Shown piece by piece: positions 15,301 to 27,600 of a stretch of DNA of 64,000 nucleotides (the stretch's first letter is position 1; every line of letters starts with the position of its first letter). The stretch covers positions 915,487 to 979,486 of the forward strand of contig JAIUJO010000084.1 in NCBI GenBank assembly GCA_023846275.1, in the 5' to 3' direction. This DNA is from Vanilla planifolia. Lineage: Eukaryota; Streptophyta; Magnoliopsida; Asparagales; Orchidaceae. Below the pieces are notes generated by a model, which made no database searches, had not been told where the DNA came from, and was given only the letters and a program-made list of their open reading frames with translations. The position numbers and the translations under genes were made by a program.

Positions 15301-18300
15301 TGAATTTGAAGTGTTTTTAATTTTTCTCTTCAACATTAGAAGGTAGAGCTAATACCTCAAGTAGAAATGGATAATAGAATTAGCATAATATTTTTTCTTT
15401 TGATTTACTACCATAGGAAAGTAAAAGATTTACAAAACAAATAAAGTTTAAGGAGATTAAACGACACTCACAAGTTCGACATTCCATGGATAAGAAAAAT
15501 CAATTTTCTCATATCTACATTAAATCTTTTTGAATCTAAATTAGAATCAAGATTTCCTAATAAATGAGGTATATGAGTTATGATTCAAGGCAAGATAAGG
15601 ATGTTGATGTAATAAATTCTGTTATCTACTATGCCCACTAAATGCTTGCTACATCGAAGGGAATAAAAATTTATCATGTAAACATGTCACTTTCATCATG
15701 ATGAGATCATGAAACATAGTTTATGGTACTATAAATATTCACAATACATTTTCAATTTTTTTGCTTTATTGACTACAAAATTACCAAATATTTAACTATT
15801 GGATAAAATTTAATAGCTTTAGGATTTATTAAACTAGATGTAGATCGACAACAAGGAAACTGAAATAGTAAAATTAGTTAATGGTGTTTGTACTATACTT
15901 TATCATATATAATAAGCTAAAAATAACAAAATACACATTAAGTAGACATTCTCATCTACTTCCATGATCAAAATTATCCCCTAGATGTTTTTTAATGTTG
16001 GATTTTTCCTATGAGTATCATTTAGAGCAACCACAGCTTCCATAGGCTACAAGTTATTTCACAATATATGTTTACCCTCATCTTGGCTAGATGAAGGTGA
16101 ACACTTAGCCTATCTATATTGTAAACTATTGTGTGTACATTATATATCAATTGAGATGGAAAATTATGTTTTCCACCTTACAATTTGTAATTCCTACACA
16201 AATTCCTCACAACATGGGTGTTGACATTGGGATTAACTTTAACAATACTATAACAACTGAATAATTCTGCTAAAAGTTTCCTCAAATGGTAACATTTTAA
16301 TATGATTCTATTTTTTATGGGTTTTTACTCCATTCAAGTTTACCAATATTTGCCATCAAGGGAGTACTGCTACGGATTAGGTGGCAAACTTTATGTTAAA
16401 TAATGAGTTTTTGTGAGACTAGGAAAAATCCATTCCTGAATGTTTTTCTTTCTTTAACTGAAAGATTATTTGTGTGAATAACCATGATGTGATATAAATA
16501 TAGGATTTAGCGACAATTTTTTGAAAAAAAATATGGTAAGACGAGGAGCACTTTGACTAGCGTTATAGTGCATTCATCTTGACCCAAACAAGTAAAGATA
16601 GGGAACCTAAAAGAGAAGAATAAATACGCACATCCACACCCACAAGGATTAACCAAAAAAAAGAAAGCTTGTCATAATACATATGAATGTTGCATTTCAC
16701 ATTAGTTGCATTGTTGGATCCATATCGATATGACTTTTTTAGACCAAAAATCTTTCCATACAGGCACACTAAGGGCACAAACCTATGACATTGGGTTTGA
16801 TACCACTGGCATCTTAGAATTTTGGGAATTAAGCATCTAAGGCTTAGATTAACCTTATTCTTATATTATTCTTCTTAATTTCCTTTATCATATTCATCAA
16901 CCTAAATGTTGTCTCTTTTATGACAACTATTTCATCATGCAAATAGTAATTTTTTGCCATGGAGTGATCCATTTTTTTATCTCCCTCTTTTGGCATGTTT
17001 GTACACTGAGAAATGTTGATCATGGTAATCATTCAAGGTTAAAAAAATTCACTTCTTGGTAGAACACGATTAACTTCTTCCAAGTTGAAAGTTGCACACA
17101 CATTGTATGACCACAATGATGCTTTAGGAATATTTGTATTAAAAAAACTATTAAGATCATGCTGAGTGAACTTATCATACATCTCACATAAGAAGATTTT
17201 GTTTCACTATAGTCTTCTATTATATCAAAATTATACTAGAAATATTAAATCACCTTACCATTACATTGATTCCTTAGTCAAGGATCATTCACAAGTATGG
17301 TTCGAGAGAAATAAAAAATTATGGGTCAATTGATTTAAGCTCTAGCTCAGTAGAAAAGGGTTCCAAAGCCCTCCACCAAGCACCTTAAGGCTTATAGTAG
17401 GTAAAATGAGTTTCTTTGCTACAAGTTTTAGCAATTATGGTTTGGATAACATGGAAGAAAATTGTAGAATTGGTATAGCACATCACATAGCACAGATTTA
17501 AGAACTATTCTAGTATTGTTATTCTAGTAATTATTATACCATTAATCATGGTAAATACTAGTCCTTAAAAATAATTAATTATTTTCCAAATGAAATTATA
17601 GTTCAATAATCATCGTATAAAATAGGAGATTACCTTATCTTGATTCAATTATCAAAACAAAAGTTTATGTACACAGTTATTTGATCTAGTAATAGTTATG
17701 AAATATAGTTATAATTGTCCTCTTAACAAAATTCTAAAAATACAATCATGTCCATATTCCAAAAATATTTTGTTTGAATCCACACAAATTTCCTGTTTAA
17801 TTACATAGCCTTAAGGTACATCCTACCTTGATCAATGTAGTGGATTTCAACAATAAATGTACCACTTTCTTCTCTACTAGTTCTAAGTTATTCATCATCA
17901 CCTGTCTAAGACCATGATTTTAATTCTTTTCTTGACTTCTTCAAGTCCTAGCTTTCATAACACCCAAGGAAACAACCAATAATTCTTTATATAGTTGGCT
18001 CATCAAATCTCCTAAAGATAATGTGATTAAAGGTGATCTTACTTAAAGATATGGCATGCATAACTCACTTCCCAATATCTTGAAACTCAAGGGAAGATTT
18101 ATATTTTGAACTTTTTTTGGTGTCGTTTATCTTCCAACTTTTTAGGCACCTAAGTGAATTCAGACCTAAATGAAAAAGTTGAGTGTGATGTTTGTTCTTC
18201 TAAAGAGTTTCCTCTCCAGGGCATTCAAGGAAGGGTTTTCAAACAAAATTTTCACCCAAAACATTTTGGATGAGAGAACATTCTCTTAAGGCTTTTTAGC

Positions 18301-18365
18301 ACAAATCTATGGACAATAAGGATCTAGTCATCATCGCTTCCAAAAATTAAATGTGAATTGATGCC
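12300..18365. other. Intergenic DNA, probable old repeats, no gene recognised
   Basis: Base composition is more mixed than at 6-12 kb, which often means old transposon sequence. I could not read any reverse transcriptase, integrase, transposase or host protein motif on either strand. The one signal I can name is a primer-site-like word near 16.8 kb, listed separately. Confidence 0.5.
16793..16805 (-). promoter_or_regulatory. Possible retrotransposon primer-binding site (tRNA-iMet type)
   Basis: On the minus strand the sequence reads TGGTATCAAACCC. It resembles TGGTATCAGAGC, the tRNA-iMet primer-binding site of many plant LTR retrotransposons. A minus-strand element would then have its 5' LTR to the right (above 16.8 kb) and gag to the left. 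I could not identify a matching LTR or gag, so a chance match is possible. Confidence 0.3.
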
Positions 18366-19760
18366 AAATAGATGGTAGAAATTGTAATGAGCACCAAGAG
18401 ATTAATTTGTATACATTAAGAATATAAAAGATGAGATGATAAACACTAGAAACAAAAATATGTAACAAACACGAGGCCCCAAGAGCAACACATGGGTCAC
18501 ATTGTATGCTAAGCTAGTTACATCACTAATAATTTACTATCTTATAAACAATCTTGTGTAACAACAACATGCAAAATTAGTTCAAACAGTTATGAAAAAA
18601 AATTGAGTAGAGCACTTGATGCAATGATAGGTAAGACTAGAAATTTGAGAAAACATTAAGAAATCAAGTGACAAGAGACGAAAAAATGCTAAAAAAAGAA
18701 GTAAAAGGGAGTTAATAAAGTGTAAGAAAGAACATTGTAAAGGAAACCATTATGTAGCTAGGATAGAAAAGTGATGTCATATAATCATAGTTAATAAGCA
18801 TGGTCTCTCATTGTTCAAACCTTGCTCCTCTACTCTCAAAATTAGTGTTGTAACAAGTCATCATGTTAGACTTTTGTTACAATCAAAATTAGACCTCAAC
18901 AAGAAACAATGAAATAATGGAAATTTTGCTCCTACAAAGATCATCCATTTTAAAGGATTGGGTTTCAATTTTTTAAAACCTTAAGGAAAATAGAAGAATA
19001 TAAAAAAGGAAATTCAAAATTCAAAATTTGTGGTCAAAATCTATTTCAATATAGATTTCTAAGAAGCTATCATTTCCTTTTAAAAAAATTATTTTCTAAT
19101 AGGCTATTTCCAAATGTTATGGCTAAGATAATTTTAAAACAACTTTTTAAAAAGTTATCATTTTGGAACAAAAGTTATGTGGTAAAAGCTACTGCTACAT
19201 AATTTTATGAAAAGTTACATTTTTGGTTTCAAGCTAACCAGGTTAGTTATGGCCCTTACCATTTTGATCAAGGTTGACTTGCCATAGAGTTGGTCATTAT
19301 ATTCTGGTTCAACATGTTGTGCATTGGGTATGGGTTACTGAGGCGATAAGACGTCAGCAAAGTCCAAGGTCATATCAAAATAATCATGTAATAAATTTAT
19401 TTGATGGGGCCATTGCTATGTCGATGGTGCCAAGAGTTAGATTTGGGTCTATGTATTACAAAGTGGGTTGTTGGATATGTTTGGTGTTAATTATCTAGGT
19501 TTTTTCATAAAATCGATGACCTTTACTACTGGTGGGTTTTTCTAATAGGTTGCAAAAACCTAAAGGATCTGGCTGCAATTGTGGGTTTTGCAAACTCATG
19601 CACGGGATTAAGCCAAAATGGCCAATTCACTAATATATTTTGATGGAGTATAGTCCAGGTCAACATCAAGTCTAATCAGGTCAATTCAATAATGAGCGAT
19701 AGAGGAAACAACAAATGATGGCATCAATGGAAATGGGCTCAATGGGCCATTTGTTTGTAG
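18366..19760 (-). repeat. Left LTR-like repeat of the gypsy element
   Basis: This segment is collinear with 22,790-24,290. Matching landmarks include GATGAGATGATAA at 18,433 and its counterpart near 22,848, the 'TACAAAGATCATC' region near 18,933 against 'GTAAGGATCATC' near 23,470, and the 'GGCATCAA...AATGG' words near 19,720 and 24,248. Divergence is high, with many indels. For a minus-strand element this would be the 3' LTR. Exact TG/CA ends and a target-site duplication could not be fixed. A short + strand reading frame inside it (19,274-19,498) is fortuitous. Confidence 0.55.
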
Positions 19761-19996
19761 TTTCATTCATTCATGATGTGAATATATAATAGAATTTTAT
19801 GCTCCATTTTTAACTTAGAACATAAGGCAAAGTTTGCTTGATTATCTAGAATTATTGATACATGTCTAACTGATCGTTGAGCAATAAAAATCTAAACCAA
19901 TGTCCTCTCTATTTCCTTTTCTTTTGTAAGGTTGTTAAGCCATGAAAACTCTTAACATTATGATTTAAGTAATGTGTTGGTTAATAATTTTTAGCC

Positions 19997-20244
19997 TTAA
20001 TCTTATCATAGTAAGATGACACATCATCTTTTAAGGTATCAAGCCCAAAAAGTTAAGATGTTGGGATACAAATGTGCATTTTTATGTTATTAGAGGTGTT
20101 CTCCCTATGCATGGAACAAATCTTTCTATGGTATTCTAATTTATGCTTAGTGGTATAACTAAAGTTCAAGATGTCATTAAAGTAAACTATCACAAACTTA
20201 TTAAGGGTATTTGGGTTATTATTCTTATAATTGTATTTCGTGTG
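19997..20244 (-). repeat. Tandem duplication of RT segment, unit 1
   Basis: This 248-base unit starts at TTAATCTTATCATAG and is repeated directly, without spacer, as the next unit. Both encode the same minus-strand RT segment from about KFVIVYFNDI to the region after it. Differences are few (scattered substitutions and short indels), far fewer than between any other repeat pair in the window. The shared word GTGTTAA at the joints suggests slippage or microhomology-mediated duplication. Confidence 0.93.
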
Positions 20245-20500
20245 TTAATCTTATCATAGTAAGATGACACATCATCTTTTGAGGTTTCAAGCCCAAAAAG
20301 TTAAGATGTTGGGATACAAATGTGCTTTTTTTATGTTATTAGAGGTGTTCTCCATATTAATGGACAAAATCTTTCTAAGGTATTCTAATTTATGTTTAAT
20401 GGTATAACTAAAGTTCAAGATGTCATTAAAATAAACTATCACAAACTTACTTATTAAGGGAATTTTGGTTATTCTTCTTATAATTATATTTGGTGTGTTA
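20245..20500 (-). repeat. Tandem duplication of RT segment, unit 2
   Basis: This is the second copy of the RT segment. It runs directly into the upstream RT blocks on the minus strand, so it is in its original context at that side. It is slightly longer than unit 1 because of small indels, for example an extra TTACTTA near 20,447. It carries the same asparagine in the catalytic box as unit 1, so that mutation came before the duplication. Confidence 0.93.
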
Positions 20501-21884
20501 AACATGGTGAAGGGAATGACTACCTACTTATATAGTCTATCCCTTATTTTTAAAGTAGTTTTTCACTCATCCCTTAACTAGATTCTATCTGGGTGCTTTC
20601 TACTTTTTAAATTAATTTTGGATAAAATTGTGGCACCATTTGTTTTGTTGAACAATTCATCAAAGCAGGGAATAACGAACCCACACATCACATAATTTTG
20701 CTAATTTCCCAATTTTTGAAACAAATTCTCCTTTCACCATCCTTCTTTAGGGCTGAGGCATAGAAAAACACCTGGATTATGACTTTCTCAATTGAATCTT
20801 TTGTCTAATTAGTCTTGAACTTGTTGGTTCGATTCTTAATATTTAGAAGGATTCATCCTATAATGTAACATATTTAGTAAACTAGTAGCTAGCATGAGGT
20901 CTACAATATATCGGATGCCATGAGGAAGTGGTAAGTTTTGGGTTCATTTGTAAAATTTTTAAGAAAGCTAAATAAAATGGATTATATAATGAGAGGTAGT
21001 ACTATATAATGCATTGTTATGTGTTAAAGGAAATTTTTTATCGATAAATGCTTTATCTAGTTTACCATGGGACATAAATAAGATTTTCTTATTTGGGATG
21101 TTAGGTTGTTTTTGATAGGTTAGACGTGATCTTTAGGTGTCGATGGGTGTATGTTAAATTTTTAGTCATGATGTGTAAATGTGTAGGTGTTGGTTTTGCT
21201 AGCAATAATGACATCATGGTCATATAACCATGGTCATAATACGATGATACTTAGCAACAACATCACATAAAATATATTCAAAATTATTGGCCAAGTTTAA
21301 CAAGTAAAATTCATTATTTATTGGAACACATGCATATTTTGTTAGTAAAAAATATTTTATGCATTTAGGTGATGAATGGTTCATAGTCGGAGGCATGCTA
21401 CATCATTTGGAGAAATCGCATTGACTCCACTGCCACATTCAATGATATATTTATAAACCTTTTCCCTAAGCTTGACAAAGATTTGAAAAATGGTGGTATG
21501 TCTTCAATCTTTACATCCTTTATGTTAGGTGAGGGTGTCTCCAATATTGTTTTCTCTCTCTTTGTTGGACTATTCATTCGTTAAGTAGGATTAGGAAGCA
21601 TATTCTTTAATCTCATATTTCTTCACTGGTATTTGATACCCCATATTTGTCTTCCTCAATATAGCTTACATGTCATTTTTTTTTTTGGGCCACTGTATGA
21701 ATGCACTTTTAACATTGAGAGTAGGTTACTTGGGTGATTAGTTAATAGGTTGGTTGGGTTTCATTTTATGTTTAAGGATAGAGAGGGCTTGTAGTGGTAT
21801 GTTTTGGTAAACTACTTGTGGAGCATCTTGTGTTGGTTAGCTAGAAGTTTAACATGGTTGATGCTTCAACATTTTTGGCTTGAT

Positions 21885-22165
21885 AAATGTTTCTAGTTTT
21901 CATAGTTAGTAGACTTCCTATGGGCCTCTTCCAAGGTGTGAACGTTTTGCATGAAAAGCTCCTCTAAATATGGCTCTATGCCTAACTCAGAATATAGAAG
22001 ATGAAACCAAATGGTCTACATTAACACCACAATACAAATGTACTCATCAAAATGTATTAATGTAGTCATTAACATACTTTCCTCCTTTTCTTAGGCAAGT
22101 TTTTGTTCAAGTGATTCTCATAAAAGAGGCATATATATTTTGATCAGCGGTGATACCCTTTGTCA
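21885..22165 (-). pseudogene. Ty3/gypsy gag (C-terminal part) remnant
   Basis: On the minus strand one frame reads through GIEPYLEELFMQNVHTLEEA followed by HRKSTNYEN. This matches the end of the plant gypsy retrotransposon gag domain, where 'LR.EI...L......TLEEAYQLA...E' is typical. Gag forms the virus-like particle around element RNA. Upstream, a KEESMLMTTLIHFDEY-like piece corresponds to the 'S...Y...F' part of the domain. The start of gag and the zinc knuckle are not clearly readable. Its position, about 1 kb upstream of RT on the same strand, fits the gag-pol order. Confidence 0.6.
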
Positions 22166-22770
22166 ACAGTAAGTTTTTGTGATTTTTATAGATAGTTGAG
22201 ATTGTTTAGCTTTTTTTGTTTATGCAAACAATATCTTAATTTTTCATTATGTTTAAATCATTAAGAAATGGTTCAAGAAAACTTTCCACACTATATATTT
22301 TCTAAGGTTTATGATACTTTCAAAGATGGGAATGTCATATTTTGTAGAATTCATGTGTTTGTTACCATTATTATCTTAGTATTAACCCAAGTTGACTATA
22401 AGAGGTATTTGATTAGAATGGATGACAATATTTGGTTTGAAAAGGTAGGCTCATTTTGAGCCTATTATAGTTTGATTATACTAAAACCATATTTCTCTAG
22501 TTTGTCTTCCAAAGTTTTTCTTCTAGTTAATCGATCATAGAGGGTCACTTGTGCTACGTTGATGTGTGAATCCTACATGTGACAAGTTCTACATAATATC
22601 ATGTGAATAAATTGTGTCCTTTAGGAATGAGAAACGAAAACTCTCTTGTTTGAGTTTTATCACTTTTTTTATTATTAAGCTCAAATAAAGGAAAATTAAG
22701 AAGAATTTTTAGTTTAGCATTGCTTTGTTATTAACATTACAAACACTTGCATAATTGACCTCTAGAGCAA

Positions 22771-22783
22771 GGCTTGATGCCTA
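22771..22783 (-). promoter_or_regulatory. Possible decayed tRNA-iMet primer-binding site
   Basis: The minus-strand sequence TAGGCATCAAGCC can be matched to TGGTATCAGAGCC with two substitutions and small gaps. It lies just inside the right LTR-like repeat, where the primer site of a minus-strand element should be. The match is imperfect. A similar TTGATGCC also occurs at the outer end of the left repeat near 18,357, so part of it may belong to the repeat itself. Confidence 0.3.
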
Positions 22784-22789
22784 ACTATT

Positions 22790-24290
22790 GGTACACATTA
22801 TAATAAGCATTTAAAGGTTAGCCTACATAGATTATGAATAAAGAAAATGAGATGATAAGCATCAAAAATCCAGAAAGGCAACACACATGACAAAGCTATC
22901 CAAGACAACCTTAGTCAAGAAGGAATAAAAAAAACATTGGAACTATTTCTTATGCTAAGCCTATTACCAATTCAATGGTACAAAGAAATGGTACTTGGAA
23001 AGTGGTTTGACAAAACCTATTTTACTATATGGAAATGACATTATAAATGTCACATTGCTGTAGATTAAAAGCCTTGAGAAATATTAATAAGCAATCTAGA
23101 AAAGATGGAGTAATGAGATAACTTGCACATAAAGCAAGTTCAAATAAAACAAAAAGTTGAATTGAGAATAGGAAAGAAGGTGACAATAAGTAGTAGTAGA
23201 AATCTAAGAAAAGAAGTGGAAGGAAATGATATAATAAATGTGAATCAGTGATGTAAAAGAAACATCAAAGTGAAAGGAACTGTTATGCAACATCCACAAG
23301 AAGGCAAAAAAGTAGCGTTATAGGTAAACTAGTACATAGTCCCATCATTTATGCTTTTGATGCTTCCACCTAATTTAAAATCCTAAATGATTCAACACAT
23401 TGGAGTTCTCATTGTAATTAATCATACGCCTCAACTAGACATAATACAAAAAGTGGAATTTTACACATGTAAGGATCATCTCTTTGAAAGGGTATGCCTC
23501 CTATTTTATAAAGAGCATATGCATAAAAAAAGAAATTAAAAATGTAAAATTGATGTAATTATCTCTTACCAAAAATCAATTTGAAAATATAGCTTCTTAT
23601 TTTCAAAAAATCTATTTTCAAAAAGGTAGTAACCAATGCTTTGGTCAAAGTTATGGGAAAAAAGCTTTCGAATAAGGTATTGTTTTTGTCTGTTGTTTCC
23701 ATGGTCCAAACAGTTGTGAAACAATCTTAGTAAAAACTTGGATTTTCATTTTTTTATTAGCAAGGTTCACATGGGTCATTGAAATCAATTTGTATTGGTG
23801 TTTTTGTGGATTAAAATAGAGAATTAGCACGCCATCAAATGTGTTGCTGGTAAAATTCGAGTACAAGTGTGGATCTAGTCATCAGATCATTCTAGTGTTG
23901 ATGATGTGTTGGTCAAATTTGACTTCATATATTAGAGATGAAGTTAGTTGACAGAGGTGACATCGACGTTGTCATGGATCAGATTTGGTTTAGTGCATAG
24001 CAAAGTGTGATGGTAAATAAGAGTAGTATTGGTTGATCTAACTTTGTTTAGGAATCTTGCAAATTTTGCTACTTCTATGTTGGTCCTTATGGGTAAGCAC
24101 AAACTTGTAGATCTAGGTGTGTTTGTAGGTCATATGAGCTCGTGATCAAGATTAGACTTCTAAGACGAATTCGTTGATCTATTTCCAAAAAACATGGTCT
24201 ATGTATGCTATTAAGCCTAATCTAGTTAGTGGTGTTTAACAAAGAAAGGCATCAACAAAAAATGGTCATTTCTTGGATCCTTTCACCTTC
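22790..24290 (-). repeat. Right LTR-like repeat of the gypsy element
   Basis: This is the partner of the repeat at 18,366-19,760, in the same orientation and with the same order of landmarks. For a minus-strand element it is the 5' LTR. I could not place a TATA box with confidence. Divergence between the two repeats is large, which implies an old insertion. Confidence 0.55.
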
Positions 24291-27200
24291 TCTACATGAA
24301 AGTTGACCCTATAATATAATTTAAGCAATATCTTAACTAAACATATAAAGAAAGGATAATTGATTCATCAAAAGTGTCAACAGAACTTTGATTCATTTCT
24401 AGGCATAAAAAATGGTAACTAATGGCCATAATAAGAATATTACCGAGACTATTTGCTTAGATTGCCCCTCAAATGCTATTGCTTTTAGAAAAATGTATGT
24501 GCTATGCCCTAAACATCTTACTTCACAAGTTTTAAAGACTAGTAGAATGTTTATGATAATAGCTATTAGTCGAAAAGACTCCAACTTGTAGTAATAATAA
24601 GCACTTTCTTAGTAAGTGAAAAAAAGAAAAGAATATTGGTAGTATTTAAAAAATACCAAGAGCATTTTAGTTGGTTTAGTTTCTATCCAAATGAACCATT
24701 ACATAACAAGTTGAGAAGGAAACAAATGCCATTTTCAAATGGTAAACACACAACCTCACTTCGAGTGTTTTTCTCCTTGTGCTAGTGCACAACCCCTTCT
24801 TTATTTTGCTTGTTCATACACAATTTAAGTTGGACATTTATAATGCTAAAATCAAACTTTCTTGAGATTTTGTGGGTTAGATTCAACCTTCACAAAAATT
24901 TCTATTTTTGTAACTAAAACCTAATCATAGTATAATTCTTTAAAACAACACCTTTTGCCTAAAGAATAATGCATAAGATTCTATAAAATGTTGTTCATGT
25001 GCAAAACATATGAAAAATAAAAAAAAACACTCCCATAAAATTTGCTAATGCACGAGGAAGATGAGGGAATTATGTACAACAATGTACTTATTCAACAAAC
25101 CTTCCAACGTGTAGTTGTAAGCTTTTGATGTTTGCAAGGGTTTTAAAATAGTTAACTATCATAAAATTAATTTAATGAAGGAATAGTAGTATTTGATTCC
25201 ATTAAAAAATGTTATGTAGCATGAATTAAAAATTTTTTTATTCAAGTCTACTTATAAAAACTTTAGATTAGTTTTTCTTTCCTAGAATTAATTCAATCCC
25301 ATTAAATTGTGAATATAACATTACACTTTCATAGATAGGATTTGAACTAACTTAAGAACGTATACTGGCTACGCAAATTTATTTTTTACCTAAACAATCA
25401 TATTTACTAGTGATTAATAATTTCTAGCCAGCTAGATATACTCTATGTTAGGAATAGTGTCCATATGCATTGTTTTTTTTATGTGCATTTATGTTGACAT
25501 TCTACACATATATAACAATGTACTATCAGCTATTTTGTTGTGTAGGTTTGTAGAATTGTTTGAACAAATCTTTCTTTATTCTACAAAGGGTTAATAGACA
25601 TTTGTTGGATGCACCCTAAACTTATGCTTGCTTAGCAAATACTTAAAGTACCTTAGATCTTTGTGTGTGTAATAAATTTTCTTTAGTACATGCATGCTTC
25701 CATTTCACTAGTTGAATTTTCAAAACATTTTCAAACCATTTTATTAGTGAAGTGTGAAAACATTCAAATGATGGCTTTTAACATATTTTTATTAAATGAT
25801 GCATTTAAATTCAATCTTATAAGATAAAATTTTGAAAAATGTCCACATATAAAGATTTCCCAAAAATTGTTCTTTTGTTTTTTACAATGTGAAGGATCTT
25901 TCTTTCTTTCAAGCCTCCAAGTTATTTCAAAATTCATTTTGCATTTCTTTTGCAAATTGAAAGTTTGTCTTAGTATCACGAATGATCATGATATGTAGCT
26001 GATTAGTCACCTTTGATTTGACGTTCATTTAGATTTCATTTTAAGCTTATTGAATTGTTCTCTAATTCACTCAAGTGTTGTCTATAGGTCACGTAGCTTT
26101 AATGTAATATAATCGATTAGGAAAACTGGTTATTGGCTTACATTATTAATATTATTATTAACTAAACTTAAACTTGAGTCATGAGGCTTAGGCGGCCAAT
26201 AACATAGATTAATATTATGTGATCCATAGAAAAAAATATGAAATATTAAAATAATAAAATAGCTAATAAAAAATAATTTAGATTTTTCATAAATATGTAA
26301 AAATTTGCTAGTGCAAAAAACATGTTAAAAACTAATTTTTTGTATGTAGGCAAAAAACATATAATTTTTTTTTTATTATTAAGGATTTTTCTAATTATTA
26401 GAAGTATCATAAACATGTTATTCCAAGAAAATAAAAAATTTTTCAAAAATATTTAATTTTAGCAAATAGTTAATAATGATATATATGCGATAAGCATAAA
26501 AAATTTTAAAATAATAAGAAAAAGTGATGTCATTAGTATAAAATATTATTTACAACAAATACTTGAAAAAAGGTTCTTGTGAGTACAGGTTAAACAAAAT
26601 TCTCATTGTAAAAAAATAAAACATTCATAAAATAGAAAAAATCATTAAGAAAATGGTACACTAAAAATGATAAAAGACCATGTGCAAAAGATATTTAAAA
26701 ACTTATTATCAATATAAGAGTGAAGAAGAGTTTCTAACATAAAAAGATAAATGTGAATCTATTTGAACATTTGGGATATTGAAAAATATGTCCATAAAAA
26801 TTGAACAAAATAAAACAACAAGTAATATTGATCTGTACCATGAAATCATGTTGAATAAAGTTCATGATTAAGATGGAAGAGGCCTTTTAAATTTTTTGGC
26901 TAGGTTTTCCTTTTCTACAAAAAAATGTCACTTTTACTTTTAGTTGAGGTGTTGTGACTCATTGAAAACTGTGCATTTATGTAGCTACAAAGCTTTATTG
27001 GAATTAATGTGAATTGGTGAAATTGAATAGTTGTTTATTCAATGGATTCATATTATTACCTTAAAATTTTTTTATGTAATCAGAATATGGAGATTAATTA
27101 TTGGATGTGTGATTTCGTTGCCAGGAAGGTAATTTTGTGCATCATTGCACTCATGAAGAAGGAAGTAGGCATGTCTTCTATTACATTAGCTTTTATTCAA

Positions 27201-27600
27201 ACTTTTTTATATATTTTTGTATATGAGTTCTTTTTCATCATATGCAATAAGTTATGAAACTCCATTTCTTTACAAGCCACTATGTGTGCATTGATCTTAA
27301 ATTCAGTTATCTTTCATTATACCTTTTCTTTCTTAGCTTAGAACATTTTAAGTGCAAGGTAAGATGTAATATAAGGTTAGCTAAGGCCCATATATATATT
27401 TTTCTTTGTTATTTAAAACTTTAAGCTTATATTATGCTATAACAAGTCAAGTATAAGGCTAAATTGTTTACAAATGTTTAAATAAATTATTTATCTAGTA
27501 GTATCTTTGTCAATTTTCTATTAGTATTAAGATTGTTTACATAAGAAATCTAGTAGAACTTGTGTTGTGAAAAAGCAAAATTTAAATTTTGACATTTAAT
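24290..27600. other. A+T-rich DNA without genes
   Basis: No protein motif, repeat pair or RNA gene was recognised. The part at 26,220-26,850 is A-rich on the + strand. Confidence 0.6.

Larger units (their letters stand above)
19925..20935 (-). pseudogene. Ty3/gypsy reverse transcriptase remnant with internal tandem duplication
   Basis: Reading on the minus strand from 20,935 downward: a LPHGIRYIVDLM-like spacer, YRMNPSKY (near 20,866), LKKDGERR, DELFNKTNGATILSKINL (RT block with the N-terminal part of the active site), KTTLKIRDRLYK, VVIPFTMFNTPN (the family's MPFGLTNAP), then KFVIVYFNDILNFSYT (the family's KFVVVYFDDILIYS). It ends with DKIKAKN and VKSFHGLTTL, matching the RT-to-RNase H connection (EEKIKAI...VRSFHGL). 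The product would copy element RNA into DNA. The first catalytic aspartate of the YxDD box is replaced by asparagine, and stops and frameshifts are frequent. A 248-base piece containing the YFND box is present twice in tandem (see the two repeat entries). RNase H proper and integrase do not follow. Confidence 0.92.
18366..24290 (-). mobile_element. Decayed Ty3/gypsy LTR retrotransposon (chromovirus-like), internally deleted
   Basis: Two divergent direct repeats (18,366-19,760 and 22,790-24,290) flank a roughly 3 kb interior. On the minus strand the interior contains, in the expected order, a possible primer site (22,771-22,783), a gag tail (about 21,890-22,165) and a pol fragment from the pre-RT spacer through RT to the start of the RNase H connection (20,935 down to about 19,925). 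Protease is not readable; most of RNase H and all of integrase are missing, because the left repeat starts almost at once. The RT wording (LPPMRD..ID-like lead, YRMNP, RT blocks, VKSFHGL) fits the Reina/CRM branch of plant chromoviruses. All frames are broken, so this is a dead element. The extent is set by the repeats and is approximate. Confidence 0.75.

Noticed and set aside
16563..16778. 71-codon minus-strand frame next to the primer-site-like word at 16.8 kb, as a possible gag start
   Set aside because: No gag motif is readable, and the frame starts too close to the supposed primer site to be convincing.
19274..19498. 74-codon + strand open frame with balanced composition
   Set aside because: It lies within the left LTR-like repeat, and the matching part of the right repeat does not keep it open.
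20287..20505. 72-codon minus-strand frame as a separate small gene
   Set aside because: It is one open piece of the gypsy reverse transcriptase remnant, not an independent gene.
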